Shown here: positions 39,601 to 50,781 of the stretch, one piece after another
Layout: each line of letters opens with the position of its first letter
Position numbering within the stretch: position 1 is the stretch's first letter
NCBI GenBank assembly: GCA_900239685.1
Contig: OENT01000359.1
Coordinates: 1 to 64,000 of the forward strand
Source of the DNA: Rotaria macrura
Taxonomy: Eukaryota; Rotifera; Eurotatoria; Philodinida; Philodinidae
Direction of reading: 5' to 3'
DNA length: 64,000 nt
Position numbers and translations under genes: made by a program
The notes under the pieces: model-generated
What the model was told of the DNA's origin: nothing
The model's input: only the letters and a program-made list of their open reading frames with translations
Databases searched by the model: none

Positions 39601-40401
39601 GTCTACATAAATTAGAAGTCGAGGAAGCAGCAACTTTAGCTGCTATAATAGGTAAAGCCGATCGAGGCAAAGGAGCACCAGAGTAAGTCAAAACATTGTT
39701 GTTATTTTATTCTTTTCATTTACAATTCATGTAATTACATTTCAATTAAAACCATGTATAGAGCAAATCTAGCAAATTTTATCCCATCCTATCTGATAAA
39801 AGCAACATCACAATCGGATTGGGCTAAAGTATGAACTTTCGTTTACTATCATAGAATTTCATGTTGTTCATCATATATTTTTCGTTTTTAGAAAATCTAT
39901 TCAGCTTCAGGCAATATTCGAGATGTGACTGAAGACGAAGCAAAAATTCGCTTTTTAAAGCAGGTCTCTGTTTGGCCAACATATGGCACAACAATGTATC
40001 CAATTAAGGTAGTTCAAGTTAAATGTAAAATATGCTCTTGTAAATTGTTAATTTCGAAGAACGAAACTGAGGGTGAATTTCCTGAAGATATATACCTTTG
40101 CATCAATCAAAATGGTGTTGAAATTCTTGATGCCATTAAAAAAGTGAGACACATTTTTATGTTATTGTCAATTTAATATGATTTATTACTGTTTGACTTT
40201 GTTTTCAATTAGGAATTTTTGGCTAAATATCCATATTATAATTTGAATTATAATTCAAATGCAATTTCACTCTTTCTTGAAGTACGTTTAGGACGTTCAT
40301 CAAAAAAATATACATTCGACACTGAAGTCGGTGATGTTATTGGTGATTTAATTGATGATTATATGAAATTATCTGAACACGAAGGAAAACAAGACGATTA
40401 A
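27685..40401 (+). CDS. MYO7A: Unconventional myosin VII (motor-IQ-MyTH4-FERM-SH3-MyTH4-FERM)
   Basis: Thirty-nine exons give 2154 residues; vertebrate MYO7A is about 2215. The motor has P-loop GESGAGKT (about 160-167), switch I NDNSSRFG (about 211-218), switch II DIFGFE (about 444-449), an actin-binding region, [15 protein letters not shown] and the converter/QIGKTKVFL segment. IQ-like repeats run to about 860, then a charged segment (about 880-957). MyTH4-1 (about 970-1190), FERM1 (about 1197-1590), SH3 (about 1599-1660, [17 protein letters not shown]), MyTH4-2 (about 1661-1839) and FERM2 to the end follow. An SH3 between the two MyTH4-FERM modules is the myosin VII order, distinguishing it from myosins X and XV. 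It is an actin motor for filopodia, stereocilia-like protrusions and adhesion complexes. Exon 1 encodes only three residues (27685-27693). Three introns exceed 0.8 kb: 30562-31873, 33637-35180 and 37876-38767. Confidence 0.95.
30562..31873 (+). other. Large intron in the myosin VII motor region (1.3 kb)
   Basis: Non-coding sequence between the exon ending at 30561 and the exon starting at 31874. A patch near 31450-31690 is less AT-rich than its surroundings and has 60-77-codon open frames on both strands without recognisable motifs. It is possibly a remnant of inserted DNA. Confidence 0.7.
33637..35180 (+). other. Large intron inside the first MyTH4 domain (1.5 kb)
   Basis: Non-coding sequence between exons ending at 33636 and starting at 35181. 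It includes a perfect 17-bp hairpin at 34666-34702. No gene is recognised on either strand. Confidence 0.75.
34666..34702. repeat. Perfect 17-bp-stem hairpin with 3-base loop
   Basis: TTTCCTAGAGAAAATAA pairs exactly with its reverse complement across the loop CCA. It lies within a myosin VII intron. Confidence 0.9.
38696..38715. repeat. Run of 20 consecutive G
   Basis: Homopolymer G, preceded by GCGGT, about 50 bp upstream of the exon that starts at 38768. Highly unusual on this AT-rich background. Confidence 0.95.
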
Positions 40402-40475
40402 TTTATTTATATTCAGAACTGATATTTTTCTCTTTTCGTTGTTTAACTCATTGTAATTTTATTAACTATAAATTG

Positions 40476-40481
40476 AATAAA
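40476..40481 (+). terminator. Polyadenylation signal of myosin VII
   Basis: AATAAA lies 74 bases after the myosin stop codon at 40401, a normal position for a short 3' UTR. Confidence 0.55.
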
Positions 40482-40536
40482 ACAAAACATCATTTCTAAC
40501 TAAGAAACATAAATGATCGTTTGAAAAAGATATTAC

Positions 40537-40821
40537 TTAGGTACAGTTGTGATCATAGTCGGTAGTCATTGATTTTTCGTGTATGGATAACTGGTTATAA
40601 GCAAAAAAAAATGTTACTCGAGGCAAGACATTTTCAAAAAGAAAAATGTTTTGACTAGAATTCATGTTCTCATTTGACAGAATTTTTTCTCCAAAACTAT
40701 GATGTTTGATATAGATATCATTATGATTCATTTCTGTAAGGATATTAACACCGTTTACTAATATAAATGCAATATGCACTCCTGCCCATACAAATGCTAG
40801 TTGAAAATCGTTAAAAGTCAT
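40537..40821 (-). CDS. Possible small membrane protein, hypothetical
   Basis: A 94-codon frame starts with a hydrophobic stretch (about residues 7-28, with AFVWAGVHIAFILV) that could be a signal anchor, followed by a polar Asn/His/Ser-rich part. A fair splice acceptor (TTATCTTTCAG) lies just upstream of the ATG. There is no family match that I recognise and no supporting neighbour exon. It may be chance. Confidence 0.25.
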   Translation of the reverse strand: MTFNDFQLAFVWAGVHIAFILVNGVNILTEMNHNDIYIKHHSFGEKILSNENMNSSQNIFLFENVLPRVTFFFAYNQLSIHEKSMTTDYDHNCT

Positions 40822-42444
40822 ATATCATTTCTGAAAGATAAAATTAAAGCATATTAACAATATTTCCACTATGATTGATAGAAGCAATTACGTAATTACA
40901 TTTTTATTTTGCGTGGATTCTTTGTTGATAGTTTCTCGATTAATATTTCGTTCTTTGTTCCGATCAATTTTGTCAATTGAAATAAAAAAGTAACTTAATG
41001 TCTCTCAGACATTTTATTGATATATATATAGATATGTTTATATAAATAAAATATGAATACCAACAAAACATAAATGAACTGTTCGAACCAGAAAAACAAC
41101 GAAAACGAAGAAATCAACAACAAAAAAATCTGTTTTTTTGATAATGAAAAAAAAAGAAATGATGTCTATCTATCTAGGGGAAGTTTTAAAAGAGATTAAA
41201 AAAAGAAAAACAAAGAATTGAAGTTTAGTTATTTTCGTTTTCTATAAAATAAAATGTGAATAAAACCCGCAGTTAAAAACTATGTACAAACAGGCACGCA
41301 CACACAAATGTGAACATCGTATTATAATATCAGATATGACAAATAAGAAAAAACACGCAAGATTGTTTTTTTTTTTTAATGTTTTGAGTTTAAATTAAAC
41401 GATGAACAATACGGCTGTTCGACAAAAATAAAAGAACAAATGATGACGAACCATTTCATCTGATGTATATGAATACATAGATATAAAATAAAAGTGGCGT
41501 ATTATTCGCAAAAGAATTTCAGTTTGAAATATTAAATGAAAATAGATAGAATACAGATAGAAAGTATGCAAGAATACAAATCAAAATTCTTTCGAATGTT
41601 AAATTAACACTGAAAAGAACGAAACGATGTTGCAGATGTGTTAAGATGAATATAGAAAAATCTAATTATGGAATCATGTTGTCGATGATTTAAATGTTAT
41701 CGAATGAGTATGTCGTCCGACTATAGAAAAACAAAATTATTTAGAAAAATTCTTCTTATACTAAAAGCATCAATGAATTTCTTGACTTGAAATTACTGAA
41801 GTGATACACTTCCAAAATTGACAATGTCTTTGAATTTCATACTATCTTTAAGATTCTTGGCTGTTAAAATTTTCAGAATACCGTGATAAAATTTCAGCAC
41901 AACTTTGTACCATGCGATTTATTTGTACATACTCTCGTACAAACGAATACTTTGGAAAATAGTTAGAGCTAATTAGATATAGGATTCAACAGTTCTATTC
42001 GTTCTTTGTGGAATTTCAAAGAGCTCATCGAATACTACACTTATGCTCAAAATTCTAATTGAATAGTTCTGCTTGATTTCGATGTTTATGGAAAACATAT
42101 TTTTCTCATTTCTCTATTGGCATATTTTGTATTGTTCTAACAGGTTCACGATTACGTTTGACATTGATTCAATCGTCTAGTAGACCTATTTTTTACACTC
42201 ATCATATCATCGTTATATTGACGTTAAATTATCGGAGTATTGAGCTTGACTCTGATATTTTCTAACATGGTATAGATCTTATTGTTGATAACATGTAATA
42301 TCTTCATCTGTATTCTAATGAAACTTTCGAGAGTAAGTCTGAATGATATTATTGTAACGAATTTAAGAGTATACTGTACGATCAATAATCTAATTTTAAT
42401 CTTCATAGATTATATTTCTAGGAAAATATTTTTGATTCTGAAAT

Positions 42445-45400
42445 TCACATACGTCGAAATTCAGGATTAAGTACAATTATTTTGGAATTGCGTCGGCCAC
42501 GAACTTGAGCAACAAATTGAATAGCATCAAAAAGACGCATCATCGTTGGAAAACCATAATCTGTTGGATAGAGTAGATGATTTGAACCAGTTCGACGTTG
42601 ATATTCAACGATAAAATCATCGTAAGACATACGACCGTCGCATGTACTCAAAAGAAGTGCCAAATTGTAGGCAAATATCATTGGTGGAGTTAAGCGAACA
42701 GTTTGTTCAGTTATCTAATAGAAGAAGAAAAAAACATTTTTCTCTCGATATCATAAAATTTATGACGATTCAAATTTCAAAATCAACCTCAACATAATCA
42801 CGTAATTCATTGCGACACATATTCAAGGTGATATCTTGCTTGAAACGAACTAGTATATCTTCTTTCAATTGCCAAAATGATGATTGACATTGAGAAATCA
42901 TTAATGTAAGAATGACATTTCTTGTTAATTGTAACATTTGTTGATTTTGTTCTTTGATCGAAATAGACATGTCAGTTTCAATGTAATGAAACTAAGAATA
43001 AATATCAATTAATTCCATCATGGAAAAATCACATTTTCTATGTAAACCTACATCAAATCTATGAGTACTTGTACGAAGTAATGTTTCAAGATTGTCAAGA
43101 CCAAAATCTTCTGGATGAAGTTCATGTCGATACACTTGTAGATATTGTATTCGTAGATCTTTGACTTTCAATCGACATTGAGATTTGCGAACGAGATGTT
43201 CAACATTTAATAATATTGCATTGCTAATCATAGCCGATGTTAATTGAACGATTTTTTCTCCATTTTTATCTTCAATAATCTAATAGGAATGAAAAATAAT
43301 TATGTTTCGATAAGAAATATAAATCATGTTTTGATTTATAGTTCTTCTACTTTGACAACGTGTGAAAGTTCTTCGAGTAAATCAATTAAACGAGAAAATC
43401 CGAAGGTTTGTACTTTGCATTGATAACCGAAATGATGACTAAATGAAGAAATTCTTAATTTATAAAATAACGAAAAACTACGTTTCTCACTGATAGGAAG
43501 GAATAAATTTTTGAAACGGTACACTAAACTCAGGTAAAATACGAAGCATATCAATAACATCTTTTTCAAAATTAGATGTTGCATAAACTTCTAAATCAGT
43601 TCGTTCTAAATTAAAAGTTTCAAAAGCAAATGTATGTATTGTTTTAGTTGTTGTTGTTGTTTTTTTTTCTTCACATATACATGTAATAGTAAATACCTTT
43701 TCGATAGAGCTTAATAATACCCTTATCGGCTTCGACTACTAATTCTTTATTATCTTTTACTTCATTTACTAGATCATCCAAATAGCACATACCGAAATCA
43801 GTAATACAAAATGGTCTTTTATAAGCCAATTCTAGAGTAAAAAAAAGAATAAATCTTAGCAAACATGAATTCATCACAAGAATATATCTACATACCATAT
43901 TCGATAGGAATTTCTCGAATTAACATTGATCGTTGTGATTTATTTTTCAGAATACGAATAATATCATTAGTAAATCGTTTCATGTGACAACGATGAGTAA
44001 TAGTTATAATACGTTTATTTCCATCACCAAGTATCTATTCAAATCAAATAGTTTAATTAAATGATTGTGAAAATAAAACTTTTATAATAATTTACTTGAA
44101 CTGATTTCGGTATAGCAGATAAAAGATCGATAATTTTTGAAAAACCATAATCAGCAACACGACATTGTCGACTGTAGTATTGATGATAAGTTGAAACAAA
44201 TTTCGACACTGGTAAACGACAATGAAAACCTTGATTTTTCAATAGATCAAGAACTTCACGAGAGAACTGTTGTAAACGTTGTTGTACTTCAGCACAAGTT
44301 TCAACATGCACTAGAACAAATCAAATTCAAATTTAACAAGATATATAGTTATCTAAAAAAGAACTCGAATCATAACACTTGCTATTGGATGCATCGAATG
44401 ACGTTGACATAAATGATGTTCCAGGTATTTGAGAAAATTGAACTTTTTTAATAAATCCTTGTCCACTTACGATTTGTATATCTTTGATACCTAATCAATA
44501 AAATTAAAAATATTTTATCGAGTTTATTGAAACAAAATTCATCAACTTACACGAAATATAATGTTCAAGTGGTACACCTTCATTATGATGAATGAAAGAT
44601 TCGAAACTATAAGAGTAACATTGAGGGAAACTAAATACAAGGACATAAATTAAAATATTCAATACATATTGGTTAATGAGAGAATTTTCCCGAATGAAAT
44701 ACTTGTTCAATGTTAATTCTCTAGAAACTATTGCTGAACATTCTAGACTTTCTGTGATTAACTGAAAAATGATGTTTCCTTGCGCGAAATCATCATATTA
44801 GAAAGGCAACAAAATATTTCATCAGATGAAATGATCAGTATTTAGATAGCCAGTAAGTAATATGAAAGTGATCAGTTTATTAAATAGATTACCAGTAATA
44901 ATATCAACTTTTTACTACTAAGAAAAAAAGGAAATTTGACAGGTATGGAGCAACTCTTTGTTCATCCATCTAACTTTTTGTATTATTAGAATTAAGTTTA
45001 AATCAAATGTAGAAGAAAGTACCCAGTGAAAAATTTTCGCTGCTTTTAATCGAATTATTCTACAGTAACAATATCAAATATATCGATCGATTTTAATTTT
45101 GATTTTCTTGCAGAATAATTCGATTAAAGTCAGCGAAAATTTTTCACTGGGTATATCTTTTTGATATAACTGACTGATAAAATATTTTATCTGTTGATTA
45201 TATAATTTATTAATGAGTGTTTTTAGTTAATAACTAATCATCTAAATAGTTTACTAACCGTTGATTCAATCAAGTGATTTTATAAATTTTTATCTTACTG
45301 ATCGTTTCATTTATTTTACTGATCGATTAAATCCATGCCTAACGGGTGATTCGAAAGTTTTGGCACAAAATGTTTGTTCATTTTTGGTTCACTCAAAAAT

Positions 45401-48400
45401 ATTTCAGACGAGTCAAAATCTATGGGTTAAAAGCAGAATTTTGTGCTCGTTCAGAATATGAGCTTAGAAATTATGTGTCATTTTTTGTTCGAGAGTAATG
45501 AAGGAATCTTTGAAAGACTTGAAAAATTAGTTTGGACGGACAAGTTTTTCGCAGCTTTTTATATTTTAACTAGTGTAATTCGAAAGTAAAGGTTGGAATC
45601 TTTATGACTCTATCAGTAAGTAGAGAAAAACTTGCCTTACAGAATGGACTATTGGAGTTTTGTTTGGTTGTTAGGCAAGATATCTGAACTTTCGTTTTTC
45701 CTGTCCCGTCATTTTTGAGAAATTGAGTTTTTGACCACAAGGTGTTTTCCATAAACAGGAGTTCCTAACAAAAAACCTTAACTTCCCTTGTGTAAAAGTT
45801 ACAACTTAATTCAATATCACATTTTGTAGATAGGTGCCCGCTCTACAAAACTATCGTATCCGACAACGTTTAGCATCTTCAAAAATGGTAAATATGCGTT
45901 AGAAAAAAGTTGTTTATGCATCGTCCAAATTAATTTTTAAGGCTTTTCAAAGATTCCTTCACTAGTCTCGAACAAAAACTGACATATAATTTCTAAGCTC
46001 ATGTTCTGAACGAGCACAAAATTCTGCTTCTAACCCATAGATTTTGACTCGTCTGAAATATTTTCTAGGGGATCAAAAATGAGCAAACATTTTGTGCGAA
46101 AACGTTTTTGATCTCCCGTTATTAGAAACGCCATAACATAAAAATTTAGGTGAACTTTATGGTTCATTCTTTTAAGTTAGTATAGTGACTTCGCTCGTAT
46201 CGGTTTTACAGAATTTCAAAGAAATCAAAATAGCTGTAAGTGACAAATATAATTTTGTGCAATCCTTCACAAATGTAGAATTCAAAAAAAAAGAAAAAGA
46301 ACTGTTCTACATATCTATTTATTCATCAATACTAAGAAAAACTTTAGAAAAACAAAAAAATATTAAGTGCTCCGTTTCGAATCAATAGTGAATTATTGGC
46401 TCCCATCTTTTTATCGAATAGATAGGTCTGAACAATGTTCGATTCACAGATATACTATAGTTCTTATCCGAGTGAGACTAGAAGCATTATAACAGAATTT
46501 ACTTTCAATTCAAAACGATTGTTTATTGGCAAAAATCAAAACTGAGAAACTCTCCAGAGAGATAAAAGCTAAGTTCATATAATTCTTTTTGTTTAACAAC
46601 CTCTTATTTATAAGTAGCTATATATAAGATAAGATTTTGAAGTTTTACTTGTTATCGTTGTAGTCTGAATAAGAGGAAAAAAAAGAGGTATAAGTTTGTG
46701 TATAACGGAAAATACCTTCTAAAACGTGTACGAATTGACAAACATCTTATCTGTTAAATTTACTATCCAAAAATGGTAAATTTCATTGTACACATTCACA
46801 AGTGTCTTCACTAGTAATGGAGAATGACAAGTGAGATGAGACAGTATACACAGAAATCAATGTCGAAATAGATTATGCATCATGTTTCTCTTCTCGAAAA
46901 CTGCTTTTTCTATAGGATTACATCGTTGTTGACGACGATACACCAATGAACAATTTTTATCAAATCAATTCGGAGTAATAACTTTTAAAAACAACTAAAA
47001 TCATATCTTAAATGTATGTATGAATTTTTTTATGGAATTTTCATTGTTTTCTTTTCAACAGAGATATCGATCAACGATCAGGACTTAACATTTTCAAATT
47101 CTCTACATCTATGAACAAATTTTAACAATTCAAACAGTAGATTTCACCTCAATAGAATAAATACGTCCTAAGAATAGAGATAAAAGTTTTAGTTCACTAG
47201 AACAGAACTAGATGACGATTGTCAGTAACAAATTTGTGACCAGAAAGAAAGATTTTGTCACTGATTGACAGATTATTTCAAAATAGTTTCTATATACATG
47301 TATCGCTTTGTTAGTTAAAATGATGAATATTTCAATCGAACCTTTTGTACAATCTTTGATTAATCACAAAAGAGAAATGAGTTTCGCTTCAATGTTTACC
47401 TTGCCAATGGTATTGGACCATTATGTTGAACTAATAGTTGACGAACATTATCACTAAATGTTTTGAATGGTAGGCGAACGAACGGTAAATCAAGATCAGG
47501 ATTAACGATAAAACTTTTTGAACAATGTATTAGACAATACGGTTGTTCAAGTTGAGTCTAAACAAAATCATAATTGTTTAGTATACAAAGAAAACTATAC
47601 ATATACATATGTAGAACTACATACTTGAGTATGATTTTCGTTAAAATGAAATCGAAATGTTGGTAGCAAACGAACAATACGATTACCTCCATAATCTTGA
47701 ATGTCAATGACATTTTTCATTGTATATAATTCACTGACGTGAAGAGGTTTTTGAAATCTAATCAACATAAATTTATCGTTACCATTATATTTTCTTATCA
47801 TTGAAAAGAAAATCTTTTACCGGCTTTGATACTCTTGGATAAGTGTTACAAGTAGACAACTACCATCGGAATGTTCCTTGAGAAGAAGAGCTATTTCGTA
47901 AATTCGTCTAGAATTATGAAGGTACATCTTACTTAAAAAGAATATCATAGTTAGAAAACTAGTTACTCGGTTGAATCAATTGTCGATGTTAACGAAGATA
48001 ATTGTTTTGGCGGTGACAAAGTTTCATAAGATGACAAAGACGAAGATAATGAAACAACAGCAGGTGTAGCACGTGGCAGTTTAATAGATGATGGTACGCG
48101 ACTGTACAAATCAGGTGTCATTGACCGTTTTGGTGTTGAAAACTCTAAGTTCAGTGATGATAACGGTGGTGACGGTGTTGGTAGTTGATTAACTGCCACT
48201 GGTCGGCTAGTTCCTAAAGAACGATAACGAATGATACATTTCACAATGCAACAAAATTTCTGTCTAGTTTACCATTTGTACGATTACTAGCATCAGACAG
48301 AGGTCGTTTAACGGCAACACTTATTGGTGACGGAGGTCCAAGTTCGCTCATTACTGAACGTGGTGTATAAACAGGTACTTCTTGTAACAATGAATTACTC

Positions 48401-48543
48401 CATTGCGATGGACTCGACATCCACCAATTAGATGCAGTCGATTGTGTTAAACCTGATTCGCCATATTTATTATCACTAAGCATATTGAATACTGTTTGTT
48501 TGTCGAAGTCTGGTCCAAGACAGCAGAGCACGCTCAAGTCCAT
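42445..48543 (-). CDS. MARF1: MARF1-like LOTUS-repeat RNA regulator
   Basis: Fifteen coding exons give about 825 residues. The sequence is 48273-48543, 47967-48213, 47821-47907, 47625-47757, 47400-47557, 44551-44630, 44383-44490, 44096-44310, 43896-44034, 43697-43831, 43491-43605, 43351-43438, 43052-43279, 42788-42991, 42445-42714. About eight LOTUS/OST-HTH winged helices follow one another, with repeated signatures such as VADYGFSKIIDLL, QTFGFSRLIDLLEEL and TDYGFPTMMRLF. One LOTUS carries the family signature GVPLEHYISC. The first 180 residues are Ser/Pro/Thr-rich and disordered, with PVYTPRSVMSE. MARF1 represses mRNAs in germ cells; in flies it acts through CCR4-NOT. No NYN nuclease or RRM is visible here. 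The start chosen is the first in-frame ATG after an acceptor at 48596-48597. Exon 7 of this list ends at a GC donor. Confidence 0.85.
45022..45151. mobile_element. MITE with 40-bp terminal inverted repeats, Tc1/mariner type
   Basis: The 130-bp element starts CCCAGTGAAAAATTTTCGCT and ends with its exact reverse complement. The inverted repeats extend about 40 bp with about two mismatches. It is flanked by TA on both sides (45020-45021 and 45152-45153). It has no coding capacity. The terminal CCC-A/T-x-T-x-AAAAATT pattern is shared with the element at 14382. Confidence 0.85.
45342..46119. mobile_element. Non-autonomous DNA transposon with terminal inverted repeats of about 200 bp
   Basis: The 778-bp element begins ACGGGTGATTCG and ends with the reverse complement of ACGGGAGATC. 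It is flanked by TA (45340-45341 and 46120-46121). The arms match over about 200 bp; the inner portion (AATATTTCAGACGAGTCAAA and beyond) is nearly identical while the outermost 60 bp have diverged. The central 300 bp have no transposase. An internal copy of ATTCGAAAGT near 45578 repeats part of the terminus. Confidence 0.85.
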
Positions 48544-49151
48544 CTCAGCAGTAGTACCTTTCAATTGTTGTTGCTGTCGTACAAAATCGTGTGATCTATT
48601 GTAAGACAAAAAAAAAGGTCATGATTGAAAAGATCTTGAAGCCACAATTCATACGATCGACTAACATTAGAAACGACATTGTTTGTTATATGTTGTTGTG
48701 AACAGATAGAAAACAAGTCGACGTCAAACAGCTTGTGTACGTATGTGTGTAAGAGTCATTTATATATCGATCTTCTTATACTAGTATGCATAATGGTCTA
48801 CGATATAACAGAATGAGAGAACGATCTAGATAGATTATAGATGAACATCTCTTCGACCTTTTTTTTGTCCATTCGGACGATTGATACCTAGAGATATTTA
48901 TACAAATACATACATATTGCACTACGACCGTTTCAGTCGAACGAAGGAAGAAATATGTCCTTCATAAGCACATGACATCTTAATCTTGTTTTCTGTATAT
49001 TGGAAAAAGAAAGCAAGCACCATTTCGATCAAAATATTATTTTGAAGATTCTTTCAAAATTACAAAAAAAAAACCAAAGAAAGAGAGAAAGAGAAGAAAA
49101 GGCGACGACGAATAATGATATTGAATGTCTCTTTTGAAGAAATAAATAGAA
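48544..49151. promoter_or_regulatory. Spacer between Cdx stop and MARF1-like start, with splice acceptor
   Basis: Both genes are on the minus strand, with about 0.6 kb between them. A T-rich tract and ACAATAG end at 48596, just before the MARF1-like open frame, and no convincing upstream coding exon is visible. It could be a trans-splice or leader acceptor. Confidence 0.4.
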
Positions 49152-50718
49152 TTACGAATAATTTGGATAATAATTTGGACTTTCAAGATCACCATCACTT
49201 GGTGAATCAACATCATTTGAATTATTCATTTGACGAGTTGTTGATGACGTTTCTTGTCGTTTCTTATTTAATTTACGTTCTTTTGCACGACGATTTTGAA
49301 ACCATATTTTAATCTATAGATGAAATGTTTTTTTAAAGATGAAGATACTAAAAATTTTATTCATCGTTCTTACTTGTCTTTCACTCAAGGATAATGTTAA
49401 CGACAATGCTGTTTTACGTGGTATAGAAATATATTTTGATACAATAAATTCATTTTCAAGTTCATACCGCTGTTGATCTGTATAAACAATACGATATTTG
49501 TCTCGTGTACGAGTTTTTCCTAGATAAAAGATGAAGAAAATCTTTTATTTTTTTCTCGAAATTGTTAGATAGTTTCATTTGCAAATTTCTTTGTCTCAGC
49601 TCAAGATTAATCTTATCTTTCTTTTAACGTCAACAATACATAGTCATAAAACGAAAAAGAAAATTCTCTAAGCGTATTGTGGTACTATTTTATGGCACTC
49701 GACATTTTTTTTTTCTTACGAAAAAATCAATCGAACAGACTGACTTATCAAACATATTGTTTGTAACCTCATCGCATGTTTACACTCTGATCATGTTTAA
49801 GTATAACACCAATGTGGAAGCGCATGTTTCATCATGTGCCCTTTTTAGTTTTAAAAGGTCAATGACATTACCGTTCAATGGATTTTTTGGTGGTACAGAA
49901 ATTAATTGTGTTGCTGTCGACGATGATGATGATGACAATGTTTCATTTTTATGCCAATTTATTTGCCGCGGTGACTTTGACAATTCATCTTTGGATATTG
50001 GTTCAGAACAATGATTTATATGATTCGATGTGTCATAATATAATGGTGGACTATATGATGATTCATATTTAATCGGAAGTGTCGACTGTGGGGGTGCTGA
50101 TGCCCATTGTGGGTGTGGAGAATCATAGAAATTGTTCGTTGAATAGAATGGACATGGATTTGTATATTGACGATAGGAAGATGGATTTGTAGTTGAATGT
50201 AACGCTTGATAATTACCAGAACCGACCCAACTAGATGAATCATTACATGTTGTTGCTATTGTAGATGATGATGCTGACTGTGGTGGTGGTGGTGGTGGCG
50301 GCGGCGGTGGTGGTGGTGATGATGACGATGATGGATAAAGATGCTGATGAATATGGTGATAATGATGATGTGTAGATAGTATATTAGCTGATGAATTTAA
50401 ATGTGATAACTGTACAGATGAAACAGGAGCAAGTGTTTCAATATTTGGATTTGGTGATGGTGCTTGATCAAGTATTGTGATGGCTGAATGGGGTAGAATA
50501 TTATGTGTTGTTTGTGTTGTTTGTGGTTGTGGTTGTAGTGGTGGTGGTGGTGGCCAGTAATTGTAATCAAATGCTTCAAGTTTCGATGCTGAAGTGGGAT
50601 AATCCAAATAAGGATTTACATTATATGATGAATCAAATAAACGTAACGATTCGCCTGATGAACCGGGTAAATGATCGTGTGAAATGACTTGTGAATAGTG
50701 CAAATTATTGCTATTCAT
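49152..50718 (-). CDS. Cdx: Caudal/Cdx homeodomain transcription factor
   Basis: Three coding exons: 49872-50718, 49374-49519, 49152-49313, encoding 384 residues. The homeodomain (about 288-347) begins after [14 protein letters not shown] and contains [14 protein letters not shown], with Gln at position 50. The flanking NGKTRTxDKYR and RAKERKxNKK are diagnostic of the caudal family. An intron splits the homeodomain between positions 44 and 45, as in Cdx genes of other animals. Caudal proteins set posterior identity and gut fate in the nucleus. The N-terminal 280 residues are low complexity: a run of 14 Pro, His-rich and Ser-rich stretches. A Trp motif (INWHK, about 40 residues before the homeodomain) may be a degenerate hexapeptide for PBC cofactors. 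A 5' UTR intron (50722-50780) has a strong GTAAGC donor and an acceptor 3 bases before ATG. Confidence 0.95.
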
Positions 50719-50781
50719 ATTCTAAACTTTCTTAAAATTTTATGATAGTTCGTAAAAACAAAAATAAAATTATTGCTTACT

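Larger units (their letters stand above)
40402..42444. other. Convergent intergenic region between myosin VII and the MARF1-like gene
   Basis: These 2.0 kb hold the two 3' ends. One 94-codon frame on the minus strand (40537-40821) is noted separately. Otherwise I see AT-rich sequence, poly-A/T tracts and no recognisable gene. Confidence 0.7.
44631..47399 (-). other. Large MARF1-like intron carrying two MITEs (2.8 kb)
   Basis: It lies between the two exons that together encode one LOTUS domain (FKTFSDNVRQLL and GVPLEHYISC). It contains TA-flanked elements at 45022-45151 and 45342-46119. The other introns of this gene are mostly 45-150 bp, so insertions explain part of the excess. Confidence 0.8.

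Noticed and set aside
48666-48679. 14-base candidate first exon of the MARF1-like gene with ATG
   Set aside because: Frame-compatible but far too short to support, with a weak GTTAGT donor; the ATG at 48543 after the acceptor is simpler.
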